Shown: piece by piece, positions 29,770-38,785 of the stretch
How the letters are laid out: each line of letters begins with the position of its first letter
Position numbering within the stretch: position 1 is the first letter of the stretch
Notes under the pieces: generated by a model
The model's input: the letters and a program-made list of their open reading frames with translations, nothing else
Databases searched by the model: none
Told to the model about the DNA's origin: nothing
Assembly: GCA_021825585.1 (NCBI GenBank)
Contig: JAKAGT010000001.1
Span: forward strand, 186,001 to 250,000
Reading direction: 5' to 3'
DNA: 64,000 nucleotides
Source of the DNA: Bacteroidota bacterium
GTDB lineage: Bacteria > Bacteroidota > Ignavibacteria > Kryptoniales > JAKASW01
Made by a program: the position numbers and the translations under genes

Positions 29770-30486
29770 TCATTCGCTTTTGATCTGTCTGGCGAGAAAT
29801 TCGCGCCACTCCCTCTCTACCTGGCTGCCCGTCATATGAAAGAGATTTTTCACTGCCGCGTCGAAGCTGGTTTCTCTTCTAAATTCCTTCACCAGCTTCA
29901 CGAAAGCGCCCACGCCGAACTTCAAGTCGAAGAATTTTCCCGTGTTGCCGAGATAGAAATACAGATCGGCAAGATTGTCCGGTGTGTTCGCCTCCTGGAT
30001 CTTCTCGTCCAAATCAGAAAAATATTTGACGGATTCCACCGGCGGTGCCGTGTACTCCTCGTACTCTCCGCTTTCGTAAACTGCAGCAGCGTAGATAAGC
30101 CACCGGGGCGCTCCGTTGATGCGGAGTTGATCCAGGATCCCGTGTAGAATTCCGGCCTCAAGCGCGGCTCTGAATTCCGGGTCGTCCGGACTGCCCCGGG
30201 CAATTACATACAACTCTTTGTTCCTCCAGAGTGGTGAAAGGCTCGAATCCGCACCGGTCAGGTTCGAGAAATCGTAGGCGCTGCGGCACAACCTCACGCC
30301 GAGCCTGCCCACGGTTTCAAGGCCGAATTTATCGGCATCGGCAGAATACATGCCGCTCAGAAGAGTGAGATAATCGTGGGCGGTAGTCGTGTCGATACTC
30401 GCAGGATGGTAAACCACTAGATGCGCGTCGGAGACGTAATGCACCGGCATCTGGAACAGCGCAAAGAGCAAGAACAGTTTAATCAT
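29770..30486 (-). CDS. Exported gluzincin-like protein with degenerate active site
   Basis: A 238-residue protein with a signal peptide (IKLFLLFALFQMPVHYVSDA). The middle resembles peptidase-MA-like gluzincins: a segment ending ILHGILDQ, then APRWLIYAAAVYESGEYE. In active relatives these positions read HELTHxxxDQ and PxWLxEGLAxYES, so the HExxH motif and the glutamate ligand both appear to be lost. A non-catalytic binding role is inferred. The ATG at 30486 overlaps the dtd stop region by 8 bases. An upstream in-frame TTG is less likely. Confident as a gene, less so as to fold. Confidence 0.68.
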   Translation of the reverse strand: MIKLFLLFALFQMPVHYVSDAHLVVYHPASIDTTTAHDYLTLLSGMYSADADKFGLETVGRLGVRLCRSAYDFSNLTGADSSLSPLWRNKELYVIARGSPDDPEFRAALEAGILHGILDQLRINGAPRWLIYAAAVYESGEYEEYTAPPVESVKYFSDLDEKIQEANTPDNLADLYFYLGNTGKFFDLKFGVGAFVKLVKEFRRETSFDAAVKNLFHMTGSQVEREWREFLARQIKSE

Positions 30487-30934
30487 GTTCCCTCGTGTCA
30501 ATTATGATTGTCACCGGTCCGTCATTCACCAGCTCGACTTCCATCTCCTCCCTGAAGACGCCGGTGGCTACTCTGTCTTTTCCGAGACTCACTTCAAGCC
30601 GTTCGACGAAGCGGCGATACAGCTTCCCGGCGGGCTCGGGTTTTGCAGCCTGCATGTAATTGGGCCTGTTTCCCCGTCGCGCGTCGCCGTACAATGTGAA
30701 CTGCGAGACTACCAAAGCCGAGCCGGATATGTCCTTAACGGAGAGGTTCATCTTTCCGTTCTCATCGTCGAAAATGCGAAGAGCGGCACATTTATCGGCC
30801 AGAAGGTCCGAGTCGCTTTCGTTATCCTCCTCGTGGACTCCGAGCAGTATCAGCATTCCAATCCCGATTTCACCGTTCGTCTCACCGCCGATCCTCACGG
30901 CGCTCCGCTTAACTCGCTGGACGACGGCTTTCAT
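30479..30934 (-). CDS. dtd: D-aminoacyl-tRNA deacylase
   Basis: A 151-residue enzyme that hydrolyses D-amino acids from mischarged tRNA in the cytosol. Family motifs are present: MKAVVQRVKRSAV, VSQFTLYGDARRGNRP (the SQFTL active-site block) and FGVF-like ATGVFREEMEVELVNDGPVT with the GP motif at NDGPVT. Length is standard. It overlaps prmC by ATGA upstream and the gluzincin-like gene downstream, so the three form one unit. Confidence 0.96.
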   Translation of the reverse strand: MKAVVQRVKRSAVRIGGETNGEIGIGMLILLGVHEEDNESDSDLLADKCAALRIFDDENGKMNLSVKDISGSALVVSQFTLYGDARRGNRPNYMQAAKPEPAGKLYRRFVERLEVSLGKDRVATGVFREEMEVELVNDGPVTIIIDTREHD

Positions 30935-31821
30935 TTGAAGAACCGCACTCTTACTACCCTATCGATGCCCGATAGATCTTTCTTGACGGACAACTCGCAC
31001 CCGCCGTGCTCCAGGAAAAGCTTCTCCACCTGTCTCGCCTGACCAAAGCCCGTCTCGACAAACACCCACCCGCCGTCGCGGAGAAAAACCGGCGCTATTT
31101 CCGCAAGCCGTTTGAAGAAGGTCAGGCCGTCGGAATTGTCGGTGACGGCAGCGGCCGGCTCGAACTTTCTTATTTCCGGCGCAAGAGACGCAAACTCGGA
31201 AACCGAGACATAAGGAGGATTAGAGACAATTATGTCAAATCCCTTATCGAAGATGTTCTTGTCGAGCCTGAGGATGTCGGCCCTCGCAAATGTAATCTTC
31301 TTGTCGGGCAGGGCGGACCCGGCATTTTCCCCGGCGAGATCGAGCGCATCCTGGCTCTGGTCGACGGCCACGACTACGGAATTCTTGACGAACTTCGCAA
31401 CCGCGATTGCTATGCACCCCGACCCGGTACCCACGTCGAGGATGCGAACCTCGTCCTTCTGTGAAAGGAAGGATCTGCAATATCCGATCACGTTTTCCGC
31501 GAGGATCTCGGTCTCGGGCCTCGGGATGAGCGCCCGCGGATCGATCTTAAGCTCGATTGAGTAGAAATTGGTCTTCCCGATGATGTACTGCACCGGTTCG
31601 TGAGCCAGCCGTCTTTTCAGAAGGACTTTGAACTTCTCCAGTTCGTTCTTCTTCAGAGGCTGGTCGTGTTTCACATAGAGGTCAAACCGCTTCTTGTCCA
31701 GCGCGGCGCCGAGGAGGAGCTCCGTCGTCAGTCGCGCTTCATCAAAACCCTTTTCCGAGAGATAGGTCGTTCCCCATTTGATTATGTCTAGGACTGTCCA
31801 GGTCTTTTCTTTAACAGGCAT
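30931..31821 (-). CDS. prmC: Release factor glutamine methyltransferase PrmC
   Basis: A 296-residue SAM-dependent enzyme that methylates the GGQ glutamine of peptide-release factors. It has the N-terminal helical domain (ELLLGAALDKKRFDLYV), RALIPRPETEILAE, the SAM-binding ILDVGTGSGCIAIAVA and the catalytic NPPYVSVSE. The start of dtd overlaps its end by four bases (ATGA). The upstream thioredoxin-like gene ends 63 bases away in the same orientation. Confidence 0.96.
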   Translation of the reverse strand: MPVKEKTWTVLDIIKWGTTYLSEKGFDEARLTTELLLGAALDKKRFDLYVKHDQPLKKNELEKFKVLLKRRLAHEPVQYIIGKTNFYSIELKIDPRALIPRPETEILAENVIGYCRSFLSQKDEVRILDVGTGSGCIAIAVAKFVKNSVVVAVDQSQDALDLAGENAGSALPDKKITFARADILRLDKNIFDKGFDIIVSNPPYVSVSEFASLAPEIRKFEPAAAVTDNSDGLTFFKRLAEIAPVFLRDGGWVFVETGFGQARQVEKLFLEHGGCELSVKKDLSGIDRVVRVRFFK

Positions 31822-31884
31822 TCAATTGTCGGTTTTTTCATTCTAACGAATCGAGTAAGACTAAAGTGCCTCTGCGGCAGGCAA

Positions 31885-32382
31885 TCATCTTGCGCCGGCC
31901 TTCAGTATATCGACGATATTCTTTCCTATGTCCCCCTTGGGTTCCTCGATAATCCTTCCTATTTCCGTTCCGTTATGGTAGAAAATAAACGTAGGAACCC
32001 GTTTGATGTGCAGACCGGGAGTCAGTTCATCTCTCCAGCCGGACGATTCCGGCACTGCAATGTAACCGATCTTGTGGGCCAGCGACGTCCTGTCCATGAT
32101 GCTGAGGAACATCGGAACCCACATGTGGCTGTCCGGGCACCATGAGCCGAACACAACGGAGACAGAGTCGCCAGGGCTCAGAGAATCAATTTGATGAATC
32201 AGCTCCGCCTCGGGATTGTAAAGAGAATAATTGCTCCTGAACCAGGACGAATCCTGGAACGCGGACAACTCTACCGGTCCGATCAAAACCCGCTCATGCG
32301 ATATCGAATCGATTGCAACGTTCTGCGCCCGTGCCTGCGAGCCCAACAAGGCGATGGCTAAGAACAAAAATGACAGTTTCAT
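31885..32382 (-). CDS. Exported thioredoxin-like protein with single active-site cysteine
   Basis: A 165-residue thioredoxin-fold protein. Signal peptide residues 1-19 end in SQARAQ. The redox site reads FGSWCPDSHMWVPMF: tryptophan-cysteine-proline is kept but the second cysteine of CxxC is replaced by serine. The cis-proline is present in KRVPTFIFY. A single-cysteine site suggests a non-disulfide or mixed-disulfide role, or a binding role, in the periplasm. The ATG at 32382 overlaps the nadK stop by ATGA. The frame extends upstream only as antisense-like sequence inside nadK. Confidence 0.8.
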   Translation of the reverse strand: MKLSFLFLAIALLGSQARAQNVAIDSISHERVLIGPVELSAFQDSSWFRSNYSLYNPEAELIHQIDSLSPGDSVSVVFGSWCPDSHMWVPMFLSIMDRTSLAHKIGYIAVPESSGWRDELTPGLHIKRVPTFIFYHNGTEIGRIIEEPKGDIGKNIVDILKAGAR

Positions 32383-33320
32383 TCCTTCTCTTCTCCGGTT
32401 CTGTATTCTTCGGACGACCTGATGTCGACGCCCCACATCAATTTCGATCTCAACAGGCCGAAGAATCCGTTCGTGCTTTTTCTCAGGAGTGTAATCCTGT
32501 GCGGGGCAAGCGAGACGGCAAACTCGGCAGGGGGCGCCTGCACGCTCGAAACCTGGCCGTCGGCAGCAAGCATAACGTGTTTGTAAGCCGAACGAACGAC
32601 GATTCGGATCTCCGAGCTGTCGGGTACGATGACCGGACGCGCCGAAAGCGTGTGAGGTGAGATCGGACTGATCGCGATTACCCGGGTCTCCATGGTGATA
32701 ATCGGTCCGCCTGTCGACAGGCAATATCCGGTCGAGCCCGTAGGTGTACTTATCACGATTCCGTCTGCACGATAAGTGATGAGATATTCCGAATCGACAT
32801 ATGTCTCGAGGTCGATCATGCGGGGAGAGCCTGCCTTGTCGATTACAACATCGTTTAATGCGAAGACCGAAGAGGCCTTCTTTCCACGTCCGAACGAGGC
32901 CTTCAGAACCGTCCTTTCCTCAAGGTTGAATTCCCCCTTCAGAAGTCCGTCAATGCTCTTCCTGAGTTCATCGAAATTTAGTTCGGCTAGAAAGCCAAGT
33001 TTTCCCAGGTTGACACCGAGAATCGGTTTACCCGATTCGCCCACGGTTTTCGCGGTTCGCAGGATCGTACCATCACCACCGAGCGAGACTATCACGTCAG
33101 ATTTCCCGGGAACATCGGAGGCCTGCACAGACGATTTCCCGGCGTTGAGCCCGCACCTGATCCTCATTTGTTCCGAGATTTCCTTCTGTACATAGAAATT
33201 AATCCCGCGTTCCTCAAGAATCCTGATGAGTTCCAACGCGGTCTCGCACGTCGAGATTTTCTCGACGTTTCCCAGAATTCCGATCGTAAAATTCTTAGGC
33301 GGCGTGAATTTGTTTTTCAT
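32379..33320 (-). CDS. nadK: NAD(+)/NADH kinase
   Basis: A 313-residue kinase that makes NADP(H). It has the family motifs VSLGGDGTILRTAK (GGDG), VNLGKLGFLAEL, FALNDVVIDK (NE/D motif) and DGIVISTPTGSTGYCLS. The longer N-terminus before FTIGILGN is short and basic. I take the ATG at 33320; a GTG three codons earlier (33329) is possible, and neither has a strong ribosome site. Translation is coupled to the downstream thioredoxin-like gene by ATGA. Confidence 0.94.
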   Translation of the reverse strand: MKNKFTPPKNFTIGILGNVEKISTCETALELIRILEERGINFYVQKEISEQMRIRCGLNAGKSSVQASDVPGKSDVIVSLGGDGTILRTAKTVGESGKPILGVNLGKLGFLAELNFDELRKSIDGLLKGEFNLEERTVLKASFGRGKKASSVFALNDVVIDKAGSPRMIDLETYVDSEYLITYRADGIVISTPTGSTGYCLSTGGPIITMETRVIAISPISPHTLSARPVIVPDSSEIRIVVRSAYKHVMLAADGQVSSVQAPPAEFAVSLAPHRITLLRKSTNGFFGLLRSKLMWGVDIRSSEEYRTGEEKE

Positions 33321-33344
33321 TGCAGGCACTGCGTTTATTCTAGT

Positions 33345-33361
33345 TGAGTTTATGGTAAACT
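33345..33361 (-). other. Short perfect hairpin upstream of nadK
   Basis: GAGTTTA-TGG-TAAACTC is a 7-bp inverted repeat with a 3-base loop, 25 bases upstream of nadK. It could be an operator or a weak terminator for the aldolase gene behind it. The rest of 33321-33564 shows no gene I can support. Confidence 0.35.
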
Positions 33362-33564
33362 CGATAAATTTTCAATTGCGAAAGAACTTCGAAAGCATGC
33401 GGAGAAGACCCGTTTCCTCCGCCATCATGGAGTGTTCCCGCGCGGCCGTTCTCACATGATGACCGGAGGTTCAGTTCGCCGGCGGTGAAGAAGGCAGACA
33501 TCCCGGGTCGGCCGGCATCAGACGCGGAATTGTCAGGCCGAAAGAGCCCACAAAACAGATGACT

Positions 33565-34233
33565 TCAGCGATAGATCTTGTTGAGATCCACTTTCTTTCC
33601 GTAGCTCCTCTCGCTGACCGACGCAAGCCGCTGTACTTCATCCACGGTCAGCTCCTTAGCACCTCCCAGCTGCATCGCGATGAAATTCACGGCTGCCGTG
33701 TGCTCCACCTTCTCCATCTTGTTGTATGCGTCGTCCAGATCCGGACCGCACGTCACCACGCCATGATTGGCAAGGAGAATCGCATCGAAATCCACGACGA
33801 GGGGTTCGATGGCTGCGGCGACCTCGGCCGTGGAAGGAGTGGAGTAATCTGCCAACGGTATTCTCCCCAGAGTGACAATCACCTCCGGAAAGATCAGCTT
33901 ATCGAGTGCGAGCCTTGCGGCCGCAAACGCGGTCGCGTGCACGGGATGGGCATGAACAATTGCCCTTACGTCCGGGCGTTTTCGGTAGATGAGGGTGTGC
34001 ATTCCGAATTCCGTCGACGGCCTGCCGATCCCTCCGACGACGCGGCCGTCCAGACCGACGACGATCAATTCGTCCTCATCGATATCGGCCTTGCTCCTGC
34101 CGCTCGGAGTGACCAGAATCGTGCCGTCGTCAAGCCTGAGACTGACATTACCGTCAGTAGCGGCGACGAAACCGCGTTCCGCCAGTTTCCGGCACGCCTT
34201 CACCAGGTTTTGCTTCTGAGCTGTTAACTCCAT
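33565..34233 (-). CDS. Class II aldolase/adducin family protein
   Basis: A 222-residue zinc enzyme of the fuculose-phosphate/ribulose-phosphate aldolase type. It shows GNVSLRLDDGTILVTPSG, the catalytic glutamate in PSTEFGMH, the zinc-ligand pair in IVHAHPVH and the third histidine in LANHGVVTCG. The exact sugar-phosphate substrate, or methylthioribulose-phosphate dehydratase-like activity, cannot be told from sequence. The ATG at 34233 has AAGG at a good distance. Confidence 0.9.
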   Translation of the reverse strand: MELTAQKQNLVKACRKLAERGFVAATDGNVSLRLDDGTILVTPSGRSKADIDEDELIVVGLDGRVVGGIGRPSTEFGMHTLIYRKRPDVRAIVHAHPVHATAFAAARLALDKLIFPEVIVTLGRIPLADYSTPSTAEVAAAIEPLVVDFDAILLANHGVVTCGPDLDDAYNKMEKVEHTAAVNFIAMQLGGAKELTVDEVQRLASVSERSYGKKVDLNKIYR

Positions 34234-34258
34234 AGACACCTTACCTTGCTCCGAAAGA

Positions 34259-34759
34259 TCACCTCAGGAGTGGGAGTGCGCTCTTCCAGATTCTGTTTTC
34301 AGATTCAGGATTGATCCCGTTTATGGTTGCTTTCCGAAGCTCCCGGACAATTTCCTCGACCTTCGATTTCCTGATCTGGGCATTCTGCAGTCTGATGATG
34401 AGCACCGCATCGACGATGGGAACTTGCAGGTTCTTGTCATCGGCATAAAACGAGTCAAGTCCGTCACGGATCTCGCCGACGTTCAGCCCGATGAAAGCAT
34501 CATTATAATTGACCGCACCCGGTCCGAGTGAACTGTGCTGTGACCAGAACACGCACATGTTGTACAATCCATCGACATAGAAAGTCTTCCGCGTCACCGT
34601 CTCGGCTTGCGTCCCTATCACAAGACTCCTCCACGTTTCGCCGTTCTGAGCCCCGATCGCGGGCTCCTGGGCAAAAACTCGAGTGATGCCGAGCAGCAAA
34701 GACATCACAATCACACCCACCGAAATCGCATATCGTCCTGGGCTTCCACTGGACCTCAT
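34259..34759 (-). CDS. Exported protein of unknown function
   Basis: A 166-residue protein I do not recognise. A signal peptide spans about residues 1-31 (GVIVMSLLLGITRVFAQ). The mature part has alpha/beta character, with GLYNMCVFWSQHS and DAVLIIRLQNAQIRKSKVEEIVRELRKATI. The start at 34759 is backed by AAGGAG eight bases upstream. The gene sits between an oxidoreductase and an aldolase on the same strand, but no functional link is evident. Confidence 0.75.
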   Translation of the reverse strand: MRSSGSPGRYAISVGVIVMSLLLGITRVFAQEPAIGAQNGETWRSLVIGTQAETVTRKTFYVDGLYNMCVFWSQHSSLGPGAVNYNDAFIGLNVGEIRDGLDSFYADDKNLQVPIVDAVLIIRLQNAQIRKSKVEEIVRELRKATINGINPESENRIWKSALPLLR

Positions 34760-34815
34760 TTGATTTTCTCCTTTATTTCCTGCAGTCTTCTTATTGCCTG
34801 GAATCAGACGACCGA

Positions 34816-35808
34816 TTATCCTTCCAGCGCGAGTTCCGGCCATTTTTTTGCCGAATTCAAGGCGGAGACCATCGTCTGAAAATCTCTGTACGCCTTATAG
34901 AAGGTACTCACCGGCTCTTTATCATTCACGATAGCATCGTAAAAATCTTCGAACTCTGCGCGATATCCCCAATCGGTTTCCATCTTTTCCTCGATGTCGG
35001 GTTTGCCGCCGGGTTTCAGGAGTATTCTGCTCCCCTCGACCTGTATCGCCCCTTTATCACCCAGGATGGTGAGCCGATTCCCGTTGAACCCGTTTGCACT
35101 GTAGTATATGTTCAGGACTCCGTTCACGCCGTCTCCGATTGTGAACTGGAAAGTCATCGAATCGACTTTTCCTATGTGCGGATTTACGCTTCTTGTATAT
35201 GCAACCCCCGATCCGATCTCACCGAAAATATCGCGAAGTGCGGCAATTTGATGCACTCCGCCGTCGGTTATGAACCCGCCTGGATACTGGTGCCCCAGCC
35301 TCCATTGTGTTTTCGCGTACTTGTTGGTCGAGTCCATCATGTTGAAATTATCCCAGAAGACCGCGTAGGGCTTCCCGATCTTCGATTCGCCGACCAGTGT
35401 TTTAACTCTCTTGAAGACCGGATTGTACCTGTAATTCTCGGCGACCATCATGACCCTTTCATACCGGTCTTCGAACGAAGTCATGAGTTCGGCATCGAAT
35501 ACGTTTGAAGCGATCGGCTTCTCCACTATAACATGCTTGCCCGCATCGAGCGAGTCCTTGGTGACGACAAAATTAAGATGGATAGGCAGGACGATATCCA
35601 CCGCTTCGACTTCCGAATTTGCGAGCAAATCCTTATAACTCAGATAATACGGAACGCCGCCGACGAGTTTCGCAAACTCCTTCGCTTTCCTCTCCGTGTG
35701 ATTGCATACGCAGACTATTTCAAATTCATTCTTCAGCTTCTCAAGCGCGGGGAGATGGAGATCCCTGGCCGCGATTCCCGCTCCTATGATTCCCAATTTG
35801 ATGGTCAT
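34816..35808 (-). CDS. Gfo/Idh/MocA family oxidoreductase
   Basis: A 330-residue NAD(P)-dependent dehydrogenase. The Rossmann dinucleotide motif is KLGIIGAGIAARDLHLPAL, with KHVIVEKPIASN as the conserved EKP block and LGHQYPGGFITDGGVHQIAAL as the C-terminal active-site region with D-G-x-x-H. The family oxidises or reduces sugars and cyclitols; the substrate is not predictable. Standard length and intact motifs. Confidence 0.93.
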   Translation of the reverse strand: MTIKLGIIGAGIAARDLHLPALEKLKNEFEIVCVCNHTERKAKEFAKLVGGVPYYLSYKDLLANSEVEAVDIVLPIHLNFVVTKDSLDAGKHVIVEKPIASNVFDAELMTSFEDRYERVMMVAENYRYNPVFKRVKTLVGESKIGKPYAVFWDNFNMMDSTNKYAKTQWRLGHQYPGGFITDGGVHQIAALRDIFGEIGSGVAYTRSVNPHIGKVDSMTFQFTIGDGVNGVLNIYYSANGFNGNRLTILGDKGAIQVEGSRILLKPGGKPDIEEKMETDWGYRAEFEDFYDAIVNDKEPVSTFYKAYRDFQTMVSALNSAKKWPELALEG

Positions 35809-35976
35809 TAAAAATTCCTTTTGTGGGTGGGTGAGCTCAGCTAAACAACCTTTGTAAAAGAAATCTAAACCATGTTAGGCTATCTTCAAAGGGAAAAAGG
35901 TTACCACAGGCTTGCCACAACACGCGCCCTCACACGAGCGCATCCATCTTCGGCTTCAAAGAGAAGCGGAGGCCGG

Positions 35977-36426
35977 TCACTTCCACTTCTGCAGTTCTAT
36001 GATGTTTCCTTCCGGATCGCGCGCGTAGACGAACTCTATCTTCCCCGCTCCTTCGATCGTAGTCTGCACCACCTTCCCCGCCATGCCGCCGCCATGGCTC
36101 AGGACTTTTTCGAGCGCCCTGGCGACGTTGTTCACAGCGAAGGCAATATGTGCGAAACCGGGCCGGTTTATCGTTTTGGCGTTCCATCCGATTATCCTCT
36201 CGTACTCGAATATTTCCAGCGTCGGCCCGTCCGATCCGTAGCCGGGCAACAGCAGATGGACTCCGTGGACGGCCGCACCCTTGATTGAAGTAGCGCTGTC
36301 CAGCCAATCCCCTTTCAGATTTCTAATGGGCGGTTTCGGCTTGCAGCCGAAGACCTTCACATAAAAATCGGCGAGGGACTTCCAATCCCGCGCCACAATA
36401 TTCGTGTGGACGAATTTTACCTTCAT
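35977..36426 (-). CDS. VOC family (glyoxalase-like) protein
   Basis: A 149-residue vicinal-oxygen-chelate protein. It carries two beta-alpha-beta-beta-beta modules: VKFVHTNIVARDWKSLADFYVKVFG at the N-terminus and RPGFAHIAFAVNN ... VYARDPEGNIIELQ at the C-terminus. Candidate metal ligands are H9 and the E of NIIELQ. The substrate is unknown (glyoxalase, dioxygenase or resistance-protein relatives). I chose the ATG at 36426 because AGGG is nine bases upstream; the ATG three codons earlier sits too close to it. Confidence 0.86.
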   Translation of the reverse strand: MKVKFVHTNIVARDWKSLADFYVKVFGCKPKPPIRNLKGDWLDSATSIKGAAVHGVHLLLPGYGSDGPTLEIFEYERIIGWNAKTINRPGFAHIAFAVNNVARALEKVLSHGGGMAGKVVQTTIEGAGKIEFVYARDPEGNIIELQKWK

Positions 36427-36558
36427 AATATTCATTTCCCTTTTGTGCAACAGTCCTGGAGCGCGTCAAAAAGTAATTCCTTAGTCTGCGACTGTCAAGC
36501 TCGGCACGGAACCGGTTCCGAGATTTGATTTTCATTCCCGTCATCTTTATTTTAACAA

Positions 36559-37728
36559 GTGCAAAGTGAAATATCATTCTCAAGACGAGAACTTTTCAGC
36601 TTTACACCCCCGCTGTCTCTTGACCAAAACCCGTCGCCCGACGCCTATCTCAAGAAGAAAATATCTCTCTCGCTGATAAATCTGGCGATTACGCTTGCCT
36701 ATCTCGGGGGGCTGGCGTTCACACACTTCAAGGACCCGTTCATCAAAGTGGCATGGCTGGCGCACAACAGTTACGTGCAATTCCTGATATTCATCGTTCT
36801 GGCTGAATTAGTCCTCTCGGGCGTCAGGTTCTCTTTCGATTTTTATGCGGACTATGTGATCGAACATCGCTTCAATCTGTCCAACCAGACTTTCATGCAG
36901 TGGGTTTTCAGAAAGTTGAAGGGAACGCTCATCGGGGGAATAATCGGCATTGTTCTCCTTCTCGTTTTCTACTTCCTGCTCATGAATTTCCACAGGATGT
37001 GGTGGCTCCTCTTCGCGGCCTTTTTCTTCATTTTTCAGGTGCTGACTGCTCAACTGTTCCCGACACTGATACTTCCAATGTTCTACAAGCTCAAACCCAT
37101 ATCGGACGAAGGACTTCGATCCAGGCTGAGTGCGCTGGTTGAGAAGTTCGGATACAAGATGAGCGGCGTCTTCTCTTTCGACCTGAGCCGCGAGACCCGG
37201 AAGGCCAACGCCGCGCTTACGGGACTCGGGAAGTCCCGCAAAATCATAATAAGCGACACGCTCCTCAAGAATTTCACGAATGAGGAGATCGAGGTCGTGC
37301 TCGCTCACGAGCTGGGCCACCTGGTGAAGCACCACATGATTAAGGGAATAATCCTCAGCGCTATAATGAGTCTCGTCGGTTTCTTCATCATGGCACAGGT
37401 GTACCTGAGCTACAGGCTCTGGTACCATCTCGCCGCATACGACCTGTTCGCCATACCATTCCTTGCATTTATGATGGCAGTATTCGGAGTCCTTGTCATG
37501 CCGCTCGGAAATTTCTTCTCGCGGAAGATCGAGCACGAGGCCGATATGTTTGCGCTGGATACTACCGGGATGAGAAGAGAGTTCGCCGAATCGATGAGAA
37601 AGCTCGGAGAGCTCAATCTCACGCCCGAGAATCCGCCTGCCTGGATCGAGAAGATATTTTTCAGCCATCCGTCCATCGGGGCAAGAATAAAGGCCGCTCT
37701 GCCCGACGGGCTCGGGGAGGCAGCATGA
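36559..37728 (+). CDS. M48 family zinc metalloprotease (Ste24/CAAX protease-like)
   Basis: A 389-residue membrane protease. Hydrophobic segments lie at about 38-55, 73-90, 125-143, 148-172, 261-280 and 293-316. The zinc site is VVLAHELGHLVKHH (H250, H254) with the third ligand in EHEAD (about E325). SFDLSRETRKANAALTGLG is typical of the Ste24 branch. These enzymes degrade or process membrane-associated proteins. The start is a GTG at 36559, with no ATG in frame until about residue 113. The stop overlaps plsC by ATGA. Confidence 0.92.
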   Translation: MQSEISFSRRELFSFTPPLSLDQNPSPDAYLKKKISLSLINLAITLAYLGGLAFTHFKDPFIKVAWLAHNSYVQFLIFIVLAELVLSGVRFSFDFYADYVIEHRFNLSNQTFMQWVFRKLKGTLIGGIIGIVLLLVFYFLLMNFHRMWWLLFAAFFFIFQVLTAQLFPTLILPMFYKLKPISDEGLRSRLSALVEKFGYKMSGVFSFDLSRETRKANAALTGLGKSRKIIISDTLLKNFTNEEIEVVLAHELGHLVKHHMIKGIILSAIMSLVGFFIMAQVYLSYRLWYHLAAYDLFAIPFLAFMMAVFGVLVMPLGNFFSRKIEHEADMFALDTTGMRREFAESMRKLGELNLTPENPPAWIEKIFFSHPSIGARIKAALPDGLGEAA

Positions 37729-38471
37729 CAAGATTCATCCTCGGCGCAGCGGCGGCGGCAATTATGACGATTATTCTGGCGGCGCTGTACATGGTTACGT
37801 TCCCCTTCGACAGCCGAAACAGGGTGTTTTCTTTCGTTGCTTATTACTGGTCCAGGGCCGTCTTCACGGCGACCGGAATAAAGGTCAGGACGGTCGGCCG
37901 GGAAAAAATCGACCTGTCGAGGGCGTACGTATATGTTTCGAACCATGCAAGCCTCTTCGACATAATTGCAGTTGTGGTTGGAATCAGCAGGGACATAAGG
38001 TTCGTGTCGAAGAAGGAAGTCAAGAGGATACCGATTTTTGGGCTGGCCGTCTCGAGGGCGAATATTATGGTTGACAGGAGAAGCGGACTCGACGGCGCGC
38101 GAAGCCTGAAAGAGGCGGCGCGGAGGATATCACTCGGCGAAAGCTTTATCCTGTTTGCCGAAGGGACGAGGACAAAAGACGGCAGACTCCTTCCGTTCAA
38201 GCGCGGCGCTTTCTCACTTGCAATCGCGACGGGCGCTCCCGTCGTCCCGCTGACAATTGTGGGGAGTTACGATATCATGCCAAAAGGAAGGCTCAGTGTT
38301 CATGGGGGAACTATCACCTTAATCGTGGATTCACCAATTGACGTTTCGGAATACCAGGGGAGGCAGGGAGCGTTCGCTCTGATGAGGCGGGTACGAGATA
38401 TTATCGAGAAGAATTATACGACGGTAAAAACTGTCGGCATCCGGCCGTCGCCGATCAATGCCGGCTGCTGA
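37725..38471 (+). CDS. 1-acyl-glycerol-3-phosphate acyltransferase family protein
   Basis: A 248-residue PlsC-type acyltransferase, probably making phosphatidic acid at the inner membrane. An N-terminal membrane segment (AAAAAIMTIILAALYMVTF) is followed by the catalytic HX4D block SNHASLFDI, then VSKKEVKRIPIFG, FAEGTRTKDGRLLPFKRGAF and APVVPLTIVG. These are the four conserved motifs of the family. It overlaps the M48 protease gene by four bases. gatC starts 20 bases downstream. Confidence 0.92.
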   Translation: MTRFILGAAAAAIMTIILAALYMVTFPFDSRNRVFSFVAYYWSRAVFTATGIKVRTVGREKIDLSRAYVYVSNHASLFDIIAVVVGISRDIRFVSKKEVKRIPIFGLAVSRANIMVDRRSGLDGARSLKEAARRISLGESFILFAEGTRTKDGRLLPFKRGAFSLAIATGAPVVPLTIVGSYDIMPKGRLSVHGGTITLIVDSPIDVSEYQGRQGAFALMRRVRDIIEKNYTTVKTVGIRPSPINAGC

Positions 38472-38491
38472 ACGCCGTAAAGGAGATGTAA

Positions 38492-38782
38492 ATGGCAGTA
38501 ACCATAAAGGACGTGGAACATATCGCAAAGCTCGCGAAGCTGGACTTCAGCGAGGAAGAAAAATCGAAATTCACCGAGGAGTTCAACGAGATACTCGTCT
38601 TCATGGAAAAGCTGAACGAACTGGATACTTCGAAGGTGGAGCCGCTGTCTCACGTAATCGAGCTGCAGAATGTGTTCCGGGAGGACTCAGTGAGGTCTTC
38701 CCTTCCCACACAGGACGCGCTGAAGAACGCGCCAGCGAAGACCGAGCAGTTCTTCAAAGTCCCAAAGGTGATCGACAGATAG
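38492..38782 (+). CDS. gatC: Asp-tRNA(Asn)/Glu-tRNA(Gln) amidotransferase subunit C
   Basis: A 96-residue subunit that stabilises GatA in the tRNA-dependent amidation complex. VTIKDVEHIAKLAKLDFSEEE, LDTSKVEPLSHV and the C-terminal FKVPKVID block are typical of GatC. AGGAG lies seven bases upstream of the ATG. gatA and gatB are not in the window. Confidence 0.95.
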   Translation: MAVTIKDVEHIAKLAKLDFSEEEKSKFTEEFNEILVFMEKLNELDTSKVEPLSHVIELQNVFREDSVRSSLPTQDALKNAPAKTEQFFKVPKVIDR

Positions 38783-38785
38783 AAA

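Noticed and set aside
36559-36570. A missing ATG in the M48 protease as a sign of truncation
   Set aside because: The GTG gives a normal N-terminus for the Ste24-like branch and all motifs are present, so it is taken as a genuine GTG start.
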